Positions 16,564 to 25,693 of a DNA stretch of 64,000 nt are shown piece after piece. This stretch comes from Dryocola clanedunensis (GTDB taxonomy: Bacteria > Pseudomonadota > Gammaproteobacteria > Enterobacterales > Enterobacteriaceae). How positions within the stretch are numbered: the stretch's first letter is position 1; every line of letters starts with the position of its first letter. The translations under genes were made by a program, and so were the position numbers. The notes beneath the pieces were generated by a model that was not told where the DNA came from, did not search any database, and was given only the letters and a program-made list of their open reading frames with translations. The DNA is taken from the NCBI RefSeq assembly GCF_025215155.1, contig NZ_JALHAM010000104.1. The stretch is one strand, 5' to 3'.

Positions 16564-17760
16564 TTAAGCGTTGGGATTATTTTGCAGGGTCAACAGCAGG
16601 CCGTCACGGCGCATCAGAGCGGCCTCCTCCGGCTGATGGAGTCTATCCAGCGAGTCGGCAAGCCACGCGTAATCAAAGGCATCCGGACGCTGTTTAATCG
16701 CCTCACGGAAGGCTTCGCTTGCCTGCTGCCACTCACCGTGCTTCATCAAAAGCTGACCAAGCGTGCTGTGCAATAACGGACGGTCACCCTGAGTCTTGAT
16801 CTGCTGGCGCAGTGCTTTTTCAAGCTGCTCCGGGTTGCCCGACTTCAGGCGCGGCATTAACAGAACCAGACGTTCATCGTATTGACGTTTCAGGCCGTCC
16901 AGCACAATTTCCTGCGCCGCGTCGTGATCGTCACATTCAATCAGATGCTCCGCCATCGCCACCTGTAGCGTGGTTTCCTGACGTGTTTTACGGCTCTGGT
17001 TACGCCACCAGGCTTTCAGACCATCGTTGCCCTGATCTGCCATTGCCCCATCCATCAGACCAATCCACGCTTGTTCCTGAAGCGCTGCACGGTGGGCCGG
17101 ATCAGCCACCTGCACTTTTTCCATTGCGGGCAGGATATCAATGACAGAACCCCACGCACCGGTACGGACGTAGGCTTGCTCTGCCAGACGGAGTACTTCC
17201 GGGTGACGAGGGGCGATCTCCAGCAGTTTATCCACACCATGACGCGCGGCGTGATTTTCATTACGGGCAAGCTGTAAACGAACGCGTGTGATTTCAACCG
17301 GCAGCTGATCCCTGTCCGCAAGTTCAGCGGCGCGTTCCAGGTGCTGGTTGGCACGGATCTCATCACCACGCTGCTGCGCTGCTTCCGCTGCAAGGAGATA
17401 GTTCACCACCGGCTGTTCTGCATGATCGGCATTCTTTGCCATCAGCTTCTCAACCTGCTGGTAATCCCCTTCCGCCAGTTTCAACAGTGCGGCTTTAGTT
17501 TGCTTACGGGCGCGGCTACTTTTGCGCCCCACGAACCAGCCGCGGGTGCGAGCTCCGGTGTGGAAAACACGACGCAGGATCCATTCGATGGCGAATAACA
17601 CGACCATCGTCAGGATCAAAATGATCACAAGGCCTGTGACGCTTGTTTCCACGTTATAGTTATCGGTCTGGATCAGGACGTAGCCCTGATGACCTGCAAG
17701 CATCGGCCCAAGAACGATCCCGGCGATCAGCAGCAGGAAAAGCAATAAGACTTTAATCAT
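16564..17760 (-). CDS. hemY: HemY, inner-membrane TPR protein of the haem operon
   Basis: A 398-aa protein with two N-terminal membrane segments (about 1-25 and 40-62: VTGLVIILILTMVVLFAIEW) and a long cytoplasmic/periplasmic domain of tetratricopeptide-like helices rich in Ala and Leu. Its exact role is unsettled. It is proposed to assist late haem synthesis enzymes and is not the Bacillus-type protoporphyrinogen oxidase of the same name. It is the last gene of hemC-hemD-hemX-hemY, starting 2 nt after the hemX stop. Confidence 0.95.
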   Translation of the reverse strand: MIKVLLLFLLLIAGIVLGPMLAGHQGYVLIQTDNYNVETSVTGLVIILILTMVVLFAIEWILRRVFHTGARTRGWFVGRKSSRARKQTKAALLKLAEGDYQQVEKLMAKNADHAEQPVVNYLLAAEAAQQRGDEIRANQHLERAAELADRDQLPVEITRVRLQLARNENHAARHGVDKLLEIAPRHPEVLRLAEQAYVRTGAWGSVIDILPAMEKVQVADPAHRAALQEQAWIGLMDGAMADQGNDGLKAWWRNQSRKTRQETTLQVAMAEHLIECDDHDAAQEIVLDGLKRQYDERLVLLMPRLKSGNPEQLEKALRQQIKTQGDRPLLHSTLGQLLMKHGEWQQASEAFREAIKQRPDAFDYAWLADSLDRLHQPEEAALMRRDGLLLTLQNNPNA

Positions 17761-17762
17761 GC

Positions 17763-18938
17763 CTATTCTCCCTGGCTTTCAGCTGGAGCCGCAGCCGGTG
17801 CAGGCGCAGCAGGTGCCGAATTATTGTCGGCTGGCTGGCTAAGTAGATTGCGTACTCGGGTCTGCATCAGTTTTTCCAGCAGCGGCTGGCTTTGCAGATT
17901 TTCCGGAATATCCATATTGATACTTTGCTGGCTCAGGGAATCCAGCTGATCCAAAAACGCTTTCGTGTTTGCGTCTTCCGTATCGTAATAGGCGCGAACC
18001 CACGTGGATACGCTTTCCAGGGACTGCTTATAAGTCTCTTCCTGGTGACGAGGTACGGCCTGAGCGGCAATCAACAGGCGTGAGCGAATGTTCTCACGCA
18101 GATAGATGTCCTGATTCGGCGCCAGCAGTGGGACCGCCGTTTCATCACGGCGACGGATAGTAATAAAGCTATCCATAAAGCTGTGCCAGCTCTTCACCAG
18201 ATTCTGACGCCATTCGGCCACGGTGCTCGACAGTTCGCTACCGTCGGAATCCATAGGGGTGTCATCATTGTCGTTATCCGCCAGCCGCAGGTTATCCACC
18301 TGGTTTGCCAGCTGATTCACCTTCAGGATAATACCGTCGTAATCGACCTGTGAAACACCGGACAGCGTGCTGATATCATCGGTAATGGCGCGGCGAGCGG
18401 TGATAAGACTTGAGTCGTTCATATCAGCAAGGCTTGCGTCCGCGCTTTTAAGCAGCGCAGCGGCGGTCGTCACATCCTGATCGCTCCACAGCTTACGTGC
18501 GGCAAGCTTGACCAGAAAATCAGCCTGGGCCAGCAGCCACGTTTTGGCATCGCTGCCGGAAATCGTCGCGACTTTTTGCTGCACTTCATCCAGCTGACGA
18601 GCCAGGCTCGCCTGCTGACGATTAGCCTCATCGAGCGCCGTCGCCTGTTGTTTGATGGTGTTTTCCAGCTCGGTTTTCTGCTGATCCTGCTGCTTTTGTA
18701 ACGCGGTGAGCTGCGTGACCAACGCGTCGTTAGTCGCGTTTTGTGTCGAAGCCTGCTGCTTGCCATAGCTGTAAAGTCCGCCACCCAGAGCCAGAGCAAT
18801 GGCGATGGCGATAGCGCCCAGCGCAATACCTGCCACGCCACTACGGTTCTTCTGTGGAGGCTGCTCTGGAAGCGGCGTGTTTTCTACCGCGGGTTTGGTC
18901 TCTTCAACCATGGCGGAGGAAGTATTTTGTTCCGTCAT
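17763..18938 (-). CDS. hemX: HemX, haem-operon membrane protein (putative uroporphyrinogen III C-methyltransferase)
   Basis: The 391-aa product has a hydrophilic N-terminus, a single membrane helix around residues 37-57 (GVAGIALGAIAIAIALALGG), a Gln-rich coiled coil (residues about 65-120) and a conserved periplasmic domain. The old annotation as methyltransferase is doubtful, since I see no SAM-binding motif. The start MTEQNTSS matches the E. coli N-terminus; longer in-frame starts up to 19064 run into hemD and were rejected. Ala/Pro-rich tail. Within hemCDXY. Confidence 0.95.
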   Translation of the reverse strand: MTEQNTSSAMVEETKPAVENTPLPEQPPQKNRSGVAGIALGAIAIAIALALGGGLYSYGKQQASTQNATNDALVTQLTALQKQQDQQKTELENTIKQQATALDEANRQQASLARQLDEVQQKVATISGSDAKTWLLAQADFLVKLAARKLWSDQDVTTAAALLKSADASLADMNDSSLITARRAITDDISTLSGVSQVDYDGIILKVNQLANQVDNLRLADNDNDDTPMDSDGSELSSTVAEWRQNLVKSWHSFMDSFITIRRRDETAVPLLAPNQDIYLRENIRSRLLIAAQAVPRHQEETYKQSLESVSTWVRAYYDTEDANTKAFLDQLDSLSQQSINMDIPENLQSQPLLEKLMQTRVRNLLSQPADNNSAPAAPAPAAAPAESQGE

Positions 18939-18960
18939 TGTGGCGTCCCATTTTGTAGGT

Positions 18961-19701
18961 TTATTGTAACGCGCGGAGCAGCGCGTCATTGTCTGCGTTG
19001 TCGGCGATCCGAATATCCTGCCAGCCCAATTCCCGGGCAACGATCGCCAAACGCTCACTGACAACCACCAGTCGGCAGTGGAGTAACCAGTCAGTGCGAT
19101 ACCACTCTGGTATCAATGTGTATAGCTGCTTGAGCATTTCGCCGCTGGTGACAACCAGTGTGTTGACGCCACGTTCACGCCAGCGAAATGCTTCTTCCGT
19201 ACCATCATAAATTTTGGCGCAGCGTTGATAGCATTCGCAAAAATCTACTTTAGCACCACGAGATGCAAGATTGTTCCCTAACAGTTCACGGCCACCGTTA
19301 CCCCGTAGAATCAAGGCACGCTTACCGGCAACATTTTGTAATTCAGGTAATTGTAGCAAGACTTCACTGGTTTCCCGATCCAGCGGATAGCGAACCGGGA
19401 GATGGCTGACGGTGTGTAACGCCAGCGCCGTTGTGCGTCCAATGGCAAACCATGAAAGATTTTCAGGCCATTTCAAATGATTACGACGTAACAGTGGCTG
19501 AGCGTAATGCACTACATGCTGGGAGAGCACAAAGACGAGATCGCCCGGTGAAAGTGCTGCAAGGCGCTCCGGCAGCTGCGCTAGCTCCCGGCCTGGGGAG
19601 AATTCGATGAGCGGAAAACTGTACGCCACCTGCCCAAGTGTGCGCAGACGGCTCACTAACTCTTCCCCGGCGGGAGAGGGGCGGGTGACAAGAATCGTCA
19701 T
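18961..19701 (-). CDS. hemD: Uroporphyrinogen-III synthase
   Basis: Cyclises hydroxymethylbilane to uroporphyrinogen III with inversion of ring D. The 246-aa product starts MTILVTRPSPAGEELVSRLR and carries LVVTSGEMLKQLYTLIPEWY, typical of the enterobacterial enzyme; family sequences are poorly conserved, so operon context adds weight. Its start overlaps the hemC stop by 4 nt, suggesting coupled translation with the enzyme that supplies its unstable substrate. Confidence 0.97.
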   Translation of the reverse strand: MTILVTRPSPAGEELVSRLRTLGQVAYSFPLIEFSPGRELAQLPERLAALSPGDLVFVLSQHVVHYAQPLLRRNHLKWPENLSWFAIGRTTALALHTVSHLPVRYPLDRETSEVLLQLPELQNVAGKRALILRGNGGRELLGNNLASRGAKVDFCECYQRCAKIYDGTEEAFRWRERGVNTLVVTSGEMLKQLYTLIPEWYRTDWLLHCRLVVVSERLAIVARELGWQDIRIADNADNDALLRALQ

Positions 19702-20639
19702 GCGGGTGCATCCCCATCATAAATAGCGGCCAGCACCTCACGGGCACCCTTATCAAGAAGCTCCTCGGCAAGATCGATGCCCATGGGAACCGAGTCCTCT
19801 GGTTTACCGCGACGTTCGCCGCGCACCATAAAGGAACCGTCCGGCGCGCCGACCAGCGCACGCAGCCACAGCTCACCGTCTTTTAACTCAGCGTAGCTAC
19901 CGATTGGCACCTGGCAACCTCCTTCCAGACGCATATTCATTGCACGTTCAGCACTGACGCGAATCGCTGTCTCTACGTGATTGAGCGGAGCAAGCAACGC
20001 GCGGGTTTGTTCGTCATCCAGACGGCATTCAATGCCGACGGCACCCTGGCCAACGGCCGGCAATGACACTTCGGCAGGCAGCGCAGAACGTATACGAGAT
20101 TGCAGTCCCAGGCGATTCAACCCGGCTACAGCAAGGATAATCGCATCGTATTCACCGGCATCAAGCTTGCCCAGGCGCGTGCCAACGTTGCCCCGTAAAG
20201 ACCGGATAATCAGGTCCGGGCGACGTTCGGCGAGCTGGCACTGACGACGCAGGCTGGATGTCCCTACAATACTGCCCTGAGGCAGCTCGTCGAGGCTGGT
20301 ATACTGGTTCGAAACGAAGGCGTCACGGGGATCGTCACGCTCGCAAATCGTCACCAGCCCCAGCCCGTCCGGGAACTCCACCGGTACGTCTTTCATTGAG
20401 TGCACGGCAATATCCGCACGGCCTTCCAGCAGCGCAAGCTCCAGCTCTTTGACGAACAGGCCTTTACCACCAACTTTGGCAAGCGGTGTATCGAGTATCA
20501 CATCGCCTCGGGTTACCATCGGTACCAGCTCAACGGTGAGCTGAGGATGATTCGCCTCCAGGCGCTGTTTAACATATTGTGCTTGCCAAAGGGCTAATGG
20601 ACTTTGGCGAGTGGCAATTCTTAATACATTGTCTAACAT
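19698..20639 (-). CDS. hemC: Porphobilinogen deaminase (hydroxymethylbilane synthase)
   Basis: Joins four porphobilinogen units into hydroxymethylbilane. The dipyrromethane cofactor is anchored at C242 in LEGGCQVPIGSY. Other conserved segments are KDVPVEFPDGLGL and SLRRQCQLAERRPDL. At 313 aa it is full length. It is the first gene of hemCDXY and divergent from cyaA across a 285-bp region, the same arrangement as E. coli. Confidence 0.98.
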   Translation of the reverse strand: MLDNVLRIATRQSPLALWQAQYVKQRLEANHPQLTVELVPMVTRGDVILDTPLAKVGGKGLFVKELELALLEGRADIAVHSMKDVPVEFPDGLGLVTICERDDPRDAFVSNQYTSLDELPQGSIVGTSSLRRQCQLAERRPDLIIRSLRGNVGTRLGKLDAGEYDAIILAVAGLNRLGLQSRIRSALPAEVSLPAVGQGAVGIECRLDDEQTRALLAPLNHVETAIRVSAERAMNMRLEGGCQVPIGSYAELKDGELWLRALVGAPDGSFMVRGERRGKPEDSVPMGIDLAEELLDKGAREVLAAIYDGDAPA

Positions 20640-20669
20640 GCTTGTTACCGTAATTGTCGTCCTGCTGCC

Positions 20670-20699
20670 ATCCTACCACTCTTCACGGAAGGCTGTCAG
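20670..20699 (-). promoter_or_regulatory. Candidate hemC promoter
   Basis: On the minus strand CTGACA and TAGGAT are separated by 18 nt, placing the start about 25-30 nt before hemC. Weak match; placement by motif only. Confidence 0.4.
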
Positions 20700-20813
20700 T
20701 TTCAACGGTTTTTGCGGAAAAGAGGGACGTGACTCGTATTATGGAATATAAAACGGCTTCCTGGCGTGGAACGTTGCGCGTAGTGCAACTTTCTTTACGG
20801 TCAACCAGCAAGG

Positions 20814-20862
20814 TGTTAAATTGATCACGTTTCCAGCAATTGTCTGCCCGTTCGTTTATAAT
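20814..20862 (+). promoter_or_regulatory. cyaA promoter region with CRP site
   Basis: TGTTA-N6-TCACG at 20814-20829 equals, from memory, the CRP site of E. coli cyaA through which cAMP-CRP represses its own synthesis. A perfect TATAAT lies at 20857-20862 without a clear -35 at normal distance. The rest of the 285-bp hemC/cyaA interval shows no gene. Confidence 0.7.
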
Positions 20863-20924
20863 CATAAGGGCAACAATCAGGAAACGGGTTTTTTCAAAAT
20901 ACTGAAACCATCAGGCGATATGTC

Positions 20925-23468
20925 TTGTACCTCTATATTGAGACGCTTAAACAGAGACTGGATGCCATTAACCAACTGCGTGTAGATCGCGCGCTTGCTG
21001 CCATGGGCCCTGCTTTCCAGCAGGTCTACAGTCTTCTGCCAACATTGTTACATTATCATCACCCGCTGATGCCGGGTTACCTTGACGGTAACGTTCCACA
21101 TGGCATATGCATTTACACGCCTGATGAAACCCAACGCCACTACCTGAACGAGCTGGAATTGATGCGCGGCATGCCACCGCAGGCAACCGCCAAAGGCGAG
21201 CTGCCGATCACTGGCCTCTACACCATGGGCAGTACCTCTTCCGTCGGCCAGAGCTGTTCTTCAGACCTGGATATCTGGGTGTGCCACCAGGCATGGCTCG
21301 ATAACGACGAACGCCAGCTGTTACAACGAAAATGTAGCCTGCTGGAAAGCTGGGCGGCGTCGCTGGGCGTGGAGGTCAGTTTCTTCCTGATCGATGAAAA
21401 CCGTTTCCGTCATAACGAAAGCGGCAGCCTGGGCGGCGAAGACTGCGGCTCAACGCAACACATCCTGCTGTTAGACGAATTCTATCGCACCGCCGTGCGC
21501 CTCGCGGGTAAACGTATTCTTTGGAATATGGTGCCGGGCGATGAAGAAGAGCACTACGATGATTACGTCATGTCGCTTTACGCGCAGGGCGTACTGACGC
21601 CAAACGAATGGCTGGATCTCGGTGGATTGAGCTCGCTCTCCGCCGAAGAGTACTTCGGTGCCAGCCTGTGGCAGCTCTATAAAAGTATCGACTCCCCTTA
21701 TAAGGCCGTGTTGAAAACGCTGCTGCTGGAAGCCTATTCCTGGGAGTATCCGAACGCCCGCCTGCTGGCGAAAGATATTAAACAGCGCCTGCACGACGGC
21801 GAGATAGTTTCGTTTGGTCTCGATCCTTACTGCATGATGCTGGAACGCGTCACCCATTACCTGACGCAAATAGAAGACACCGCACGTCTGGACCTGGTGC
21901 GCCGTTGTTTCTATTTGAAGGTGTGCGAAAAGCTCTCACGCGAACGCGCCTGTGTAGGTTGGCGTCGTGAAGTCCTCAGCCAGCTGGTGAAAGAGTGGGG
22001 CTGGGGCGAAGAGCGTCTGGCGATGCTGGACAATCGTGCGAACTGGAAAATTGATCAGGTTCGTGATGCCCACAACGAACTGCTGGATGCGATGATGCAG
22101 AGCTATCGCAACCTGATTCGCTTTGCGCGCCGCAACAATCTCAGCGTCTCGGCAAGCCCGCAGGATATCGGTGTTCTGACCCGTAAACTCTACGCGGCGT
22201 TTGAAGCGTTGCCTGGTAAAGTCACGCTGGTTAACCCGCAGATTTCACCTGATTTATCTGAATCACACCTGACCTTTATTCATGTGCCGCCAGGCCGCGC
22301 TAACCGCTCAGGCTGGTATCTCTACAATCGCGCGCCAAACATGAATTCCATCATCAGTCATCAACCGCTGGAATATAACCGTTATCTTAATAAGCTGGTG
22401 GCATGGGCCTACTTCAACGGCCTGCTGACCTCACGCACCCGCCTGTTTATTAAGGGCAACGGCATTTGCGATCTGCCTAAGCTGCAGGAAATGGTTGCCG
22501 ATGTTTCGCACCACTTCCCGCTGCGCCTGCCTGCGCCAACGCCGAAGGCGCTTTACAGCCCGTGCGAAATCCGCCATCTGGCGATTATCGTCAATCTGGA
22601 ATATGACCCGACGGCGGCCTTCCGCAATCAGGTCGTGCATTTCGATTTCCGTAAGCTGGATGTCTTCAGCTTCGGCGAGCAGCAGCAGTGCCTGGTGGGG
22701 AGTGTCGATCTGCTGTATCGCAACTCGTGGAACGAAGTGCGTACCCTCCATTTCAACGGCGAACAGGCCATGATCGAGGCGCTGAAAACCATTCTGGGCA
22801 AAATGCACCAGGATGCCGCGCCGCCGGACAGCGTTGAGGTTTTCTGCTACAGCCAGCACCTGCGTGGTCTTATTCGCACCCGCGTGCAGCAGCTGGTTTC
22901 CGAATGTATAGATTTCCGCTTATCCAGCACGCGCCAGGAGCCTGGCCGCTTTAAAGCGCTGCGCGTCTCCGGCCAGACCTGGGGATTGTTCTTCGAGCGT
23001 CTGAGCGTGTCAGTACAAAAACTGGAAAATGCGGTGGAGTTCTATGGGGCGATTTCCCATAACAAACTGCATGGCCTGTCGGTGCAGGTCGAAACCAACC
23101 ACGTCCAGCTGCCGCCAGTGGTAGATGGCTTTGCCAGTGAAGGGATTATCCAGTTCTTCTTTGAGGAAACAAAAGAGGAGCAGGGCTTTAACATCTATAT
23201 CCTGGATGAGAGCAACCGGGCAGAGGTGTATCACCACTGTGAAGGCAGCAAAGAAGATCTGGTTCGTGACGTCAGCCGGTTCTACTCGTCATCCCACGAC
23301 CGCTTTACCTACGGCTCAAGCTTCATCAACTTCAACCTGCCGCAGTTCTACCAGATTGTGAAGGTCGACGGGCGCACGCAGGTCATTCCGTTCCGTACCC
23401 AGGCTATCGTCCCAGCGGCGCCTGCGAACCAGGACGATGGTTCCACGCCGCTGTTACAACAGTATTAG
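20925..23468 (+). CDS. cyaA: Adenylate cyclase, class I
   Basis: Makes cAMP from ATP and is activated by phosphorylated EIIA-Glc. The N-terminal nucleotidyltransferase-type catalytic domain contains GSTSSVGQSCSSDLDIWVC with the metal-binding pair D114/D116; the C-terminal half (from about residue 540) is the regulatory domain. The product is 847 aa, like E. coli. The start is a rare TTG at 20925, chosen because MYLYIETLKQRLDAINQLRV matches E. coli, where the UUG is known to limit translation. The stop overlaps the cyaY stop tail-to-tail by 4 nt. Confidence 0.97.
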   Translation: MYLYIETLKQRLDAINQLRVDRALAAMGPAFQQVYSLLPTLLHYHHPLMPGYLDGNVPHGICIYTPDETQRHYLNELELMRGMPPQATAKGELPITGLYTMGSTSSVGQSCSSDLDIWVCHQAWLDNDERQLLQRKCSLLESWAASLGVEVSFFLIDENRFRHNESGSLGGEDCGSTQHILLLDEFYRTAVRLAGKRILWNMVPGDEEEHYDDYVMSLYAQGVLTPNEWLDLGGLSSLSAEEYFGASLWQLYKSIDSPYKAVLKTLLLEAYSWEYPNARLLAKDIKQRLHDGEIVSFGLDPYCMMLERVTHYLTQIEDTARLDLVRRCFYLKVCEKLSRERACVGWRREVLSQLVKEWGWGEERLAMLDNRANWKIDQVRDAHNELLDAMMQSYRNLIRFARRNNLSVSASPQDIGVLTRKLYAAFEALPGKVTLVNPQISPDLSESHLTFIHVPPGRANRSGWYLYNRAPNMNSIISHQPLEYNRYLNKLVAWAYFNGLLTSRTRLFIKGNGICDLPKLQEMVADVSHHFPLRLPAPTPKALYSPCEIRHLAIIVNLEYDPTAAFRNQVVHFDFRKLDVFSFGEQQQCLVGSVDLLYRNSWNEVRTLHFNGEQAMIEALKTILGKMHQDAAPPDSVEVFCYSQHLRGLIRTRVQQLVSECIDFRLSSTRQEPGRFKALRVSGQTWGLFFERLSVSVQKLENAVEFYGAISHNKLHGLSVQVETNHVQLPPVVDGFASEGIIQFFFEETKEEQGFNIYILDESNRAEVYHHCEGSKEDLVRDVSRFYSSSHDRFTYGSSFINFNLPQFYQIVKVDGRTQVIPFRTQAIVPAAPANQDDGSTPLLQQY

Positions 23469-23791
23469 GCCTGGCGGAAGCTGACCGGCTCGCCAGCCTG
23501 CGCCGTGCAGGCCTCTTCCAGCAGCTGCCAGAACTCCGCGCCGCTACGGTCGCAGATCCACGTTTCGCCTTTCAAATTAAAGTGATAGCCACCGCTTTTG
23601 GTTGCCAGCCACACCTGATGTAATGGCTCCTGGCGGTTGATAATGATCTTGCTGCCGTTCTCAAAACTCAGCGTCAGCACGCCACCGTTTATCTCACAGT
23701 CAATGTCACTGTCGCCGTCCCAGTCATCCAGGCTCTCTTCAATCGTCATCCACAGGCCGTCGGCCAGTTGATGAAATTCGCTGTCGTTCAT
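23465..23791 (-). CDS. cyaY: Frataxin homologue CyaY, iron-sulfur assembly regulator
   Basis: Small iron-binding protein that contacts IscS and modulates Fe-S cluster assembly. The 108-aa product has the acidic first helix (EFHQLADGLWMTIEESLDDW), the acidic loop WDGDSDIDCE, and the beta-sheet motif IINRQEPLHQVWLA. ATG at 23791 is preceded by GAAGAAGAG; the longer frame up to 23896 has no family counterpart. It is convergent with cyaA and divergent from lptM. Confidence 0.97.
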   Translation of the reverse strand: MNDSEFHQLADGLWMTIEESLDDWDGDSDIDCEINGGVLTLSFENGSKIIINRQEPLHQVWLATKSGGYHFNLKGETWICDRSGAEFWQLLEEACTAQAGEPVSFRQA

Positions 23792-23919
23792 CTCTTCTTC
23801 TCGGTTGTTCGGGTTCAGGGCAGTATAAAAGCAACCCTCATGAATAGAAAAGAGTATTGCTTTTCGGAGTTCACCTGCGATGATAGACAACAGCATAATG
23901 AATCACAGGCAACTCAATA

Positions 23920-24129
23920 ATGAAGAAAATTTTCTGCCCGCTGGCCGTCGCCCTTGCGCTATTTAGCCTGACAGGCTGTGGCCTGAAAGGGCCTCTCTAT
24001 TTTCCACCGGCTGACGGTAAAACCAAACCGGCGACACAGAACACTGCGCCTGCTCCGCAAACGCAATCCACTACCCCGGTTCGTAACGATCGCGGTACGG
24101 ATGATATGCCGACCCAGACTGTCTACTAG
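23920..24129 (+). CDS. lptM: Outer-membrane lipoprotein LptM (YifL), LptDE assembly factor
   Basis: A 69-aa lipoprotein with a signal peptide ending in the lipobox LTGC and the modified cysteine at residue 20, followed by GLKGPLYFPPAD and a Pro/Thr/Gln-rich tail. The short conserved block after the cysteine is the hallmark of YifL, recently shown to help oxidative maturation of the LPS translocon LptDE. It lies just before dapF, as in E. coli. The gene is too short for most domain searches, but the match is clear. Confidence 0.93.
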   Translation: MKKIFCPLAVALALFSLTGCGLKGPLYFPPADGKTKPATQNTAPAPQTQSTTPVRNDRGTDDMPTQTVY

Positions 24130-24167
24130 TCACTAAGAGATAAGCAACCGCGGAAATGGAGCAGAAG

Positions 24168-24992
24168 ATGCAGTTCTCAAAAATGCATGGCCTCGGTAAT
24201 GACTTTATGGTCGTCGACGCGGTGACACAAAACGTTTATTTCTCGCCTGAGCTGATCCGCCGCTTGTCGGATCGTCATCTTGGCGTCGGCTTCGACCAGC
24301 TGCTGGTGGTTGAACCGCCATACGATCCCGATCTCGATTTCCACTATCGAATCTTCAACGCCGACGGCAGCGAAGTCTCGCAGTGTGGCAATGGCGCACG
24401 CTGTTTTGCTCGCTTTGTGCGCCTGAAAGGGCTGACCAACAAGCGCGATATCCGCGTCAGTACCGCGAATGGCCGTATGGTGCTTAGCGTGACGGATGAC
24501 GAACTGGTACGCGTTAATATGGGTGAGCCGAACTTCGAACCTTCCGAAGTGCCGTTTCGCGCAAACAAAGCGGAAAAGACCTATATTATGCGTGCCGCGG
24601 AACAGACCATCATGTGTGGCGTAGTGTCGATGGGTAACCCGCATTGCGTGATTCAGGTCGATGATGTCGTGGCTGCCGCCGTGGAAACCTTAGGCCCAGT
24701 GATGGAGAGCCACGAACGCTTCCCGGAGCGGGCAAATATCGGTTTCATGCAGGTCGTCACTCGTGAACACATCCGCCTGCGCGTTTTTGAGCGCGGAGCC
24801 GGGGAAACACAAGCTTGTGGCAGCGGTGCCTGTGGTGCCGTCGCCGTGGGTATTCAGCAAGGTTTGCTGGCCGAACAGGTACGCGTTGAGCTGCCCGGTG
24901 GTCGCCTTGATATCGCCTGGAAAGGGCCGGGTTCTCCGCTGTATATGACCGGTCCGGCGGCCCATGTCTATGATGGATTCATACATCTATGA
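24168..24992 (+). CDS. dapF: Diaminopimelate epimerase
   Basis: Cofactor-independent interconversion of LL- and meso-diaminopimelate for lysine and peptidoglycan. The two catalytic cysteines are C73 in QCGNGARC and C217 in ACGSGAC. At 274 aa the length equals E. coli DapF when started at ATG 24168, which has GGAGCAGAAG upstream; an in-frame ATG at 24156 adds four residues. It overlaps yigA by 4 nt and heads the dapF-yigA-xerC-yigB operon. Confidence 0.98.
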   Translation: MQFSKMHGLGNDFMVVDAVTQNVYFSPELIRRLSDRHLGVGFDQLLVVEPPYDPDLDFHYRIFNADGSEVSQCGNGARCFARFVRLKGLTNKRDIRVSTANGRMVLSVTDDELVRVNMGEPNFEPSEVPFRANKAEKTYIMRAAEQTIMCGVVSMGNPHCVIQVDDVVAAAVETLGPVMESHERFPERANIGFMQVVTREHIRLRVFERGAGETQACGSGACGAVAVGIQQGLLAEQVRVELPGGRLDIAWKGPGSPLYMTGPAAHVYDGFIHL

Positions 24993-25693
24993 AGAACGCC
25001 GAGGAACAGCAAGAAGCCGTACTGGAGCTCGATGATAAAGCCGTGGCGGAGTACCTGCTGCGCAATCCCGACTTCTTTATCCGCAACGCCCTACAGGTAG
25101 AACAGATGCAGGTGCCGCACCCCATTCGCGGCACCGTGTCGCTGGTGGAATGGCACATGGCTCGCAGCCGTAACCACATTAACCGCCTCGAGGAGAACAT
25201 GAACCTGCTGATGGAGCAGGCGAATGCTAACGAAGGGTTGTTCTACCGTCTACTCAAGCTCCAGGGCCGCCTTGCCGCGGCAACAAGTTTGCAGGATATG
25301 CTCAACCGCCTGCACCGCTGGGCGCGTGAGATGGGGCTCGCGGGGGCGAATGTCCGCCTTTTTGCTGACCGCTGGCGCATCGGTGCGCCTTCCGATTTTG
25401 TGCAGCTATCCCTGAGCCGCCAGGCTTTTGAACCGCTGCGTATTCAGCGGCTGGGCGATAACCAACATTATCTTGGCCCGTTGAACGGACCGGAGCTGCT
25501 GGTGATCCTCCCGCAGGCGAAAGCGATTGGCTCGGTGGCGATGTCGCTGATGGGCAGCGATGCCGATCTCGGCGTGCTGCTGTTCAGCAGCCGTGACGCC
25601 CAGCACTATCACGAAGGCCAGGGAACACAGCTGTTGCATGAATTAGCATTAATGCTACCTGACCTGCTGGAGCGCTGGATTGAGCGCGTATGA
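24989..25693 (+). CDS. yigA: DUF484 family protein YigA
   Basis: A 234-aa protein of unknown function. An N-terminal helical region begins with KAVAEYLLRNPDFFIRN, followed by a coiled-coil stretch (SRNHINRLEENMNLLMEQAN) and a GAF-like C-terminal domain ending in LLHELALMLPDLLERWIERV. It overlaps dapF and xerC by 4 nt each, so it is certainly translated as part of the operon. Conservation of the dapF-yigA-xerC order across gammaproteobacteria hints at a link with cell-wall or chromosome functions, but none is shown here. Confidence 0.94.
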   Translation: MKNAEEQQEAVLELDDKAVAEYLLRNPDFFIRNALQVEQMQVPHPIRGTVSLVEWHMARSRNHINRLEENMNLLMEQANANEGLFYRLLKLQGRLAAATSLQDMLNRLHRWAREMGLAGANVRLFADRWRIGAPSDFVQLSLSRQAFEPLRIQRLGDNQHYLGPLNGPELLVILPQAKAIGSVAMSLMGSDADLGVLLFSSRDAQHYHEGQGTQLLHELALMLPDLLERWIERV

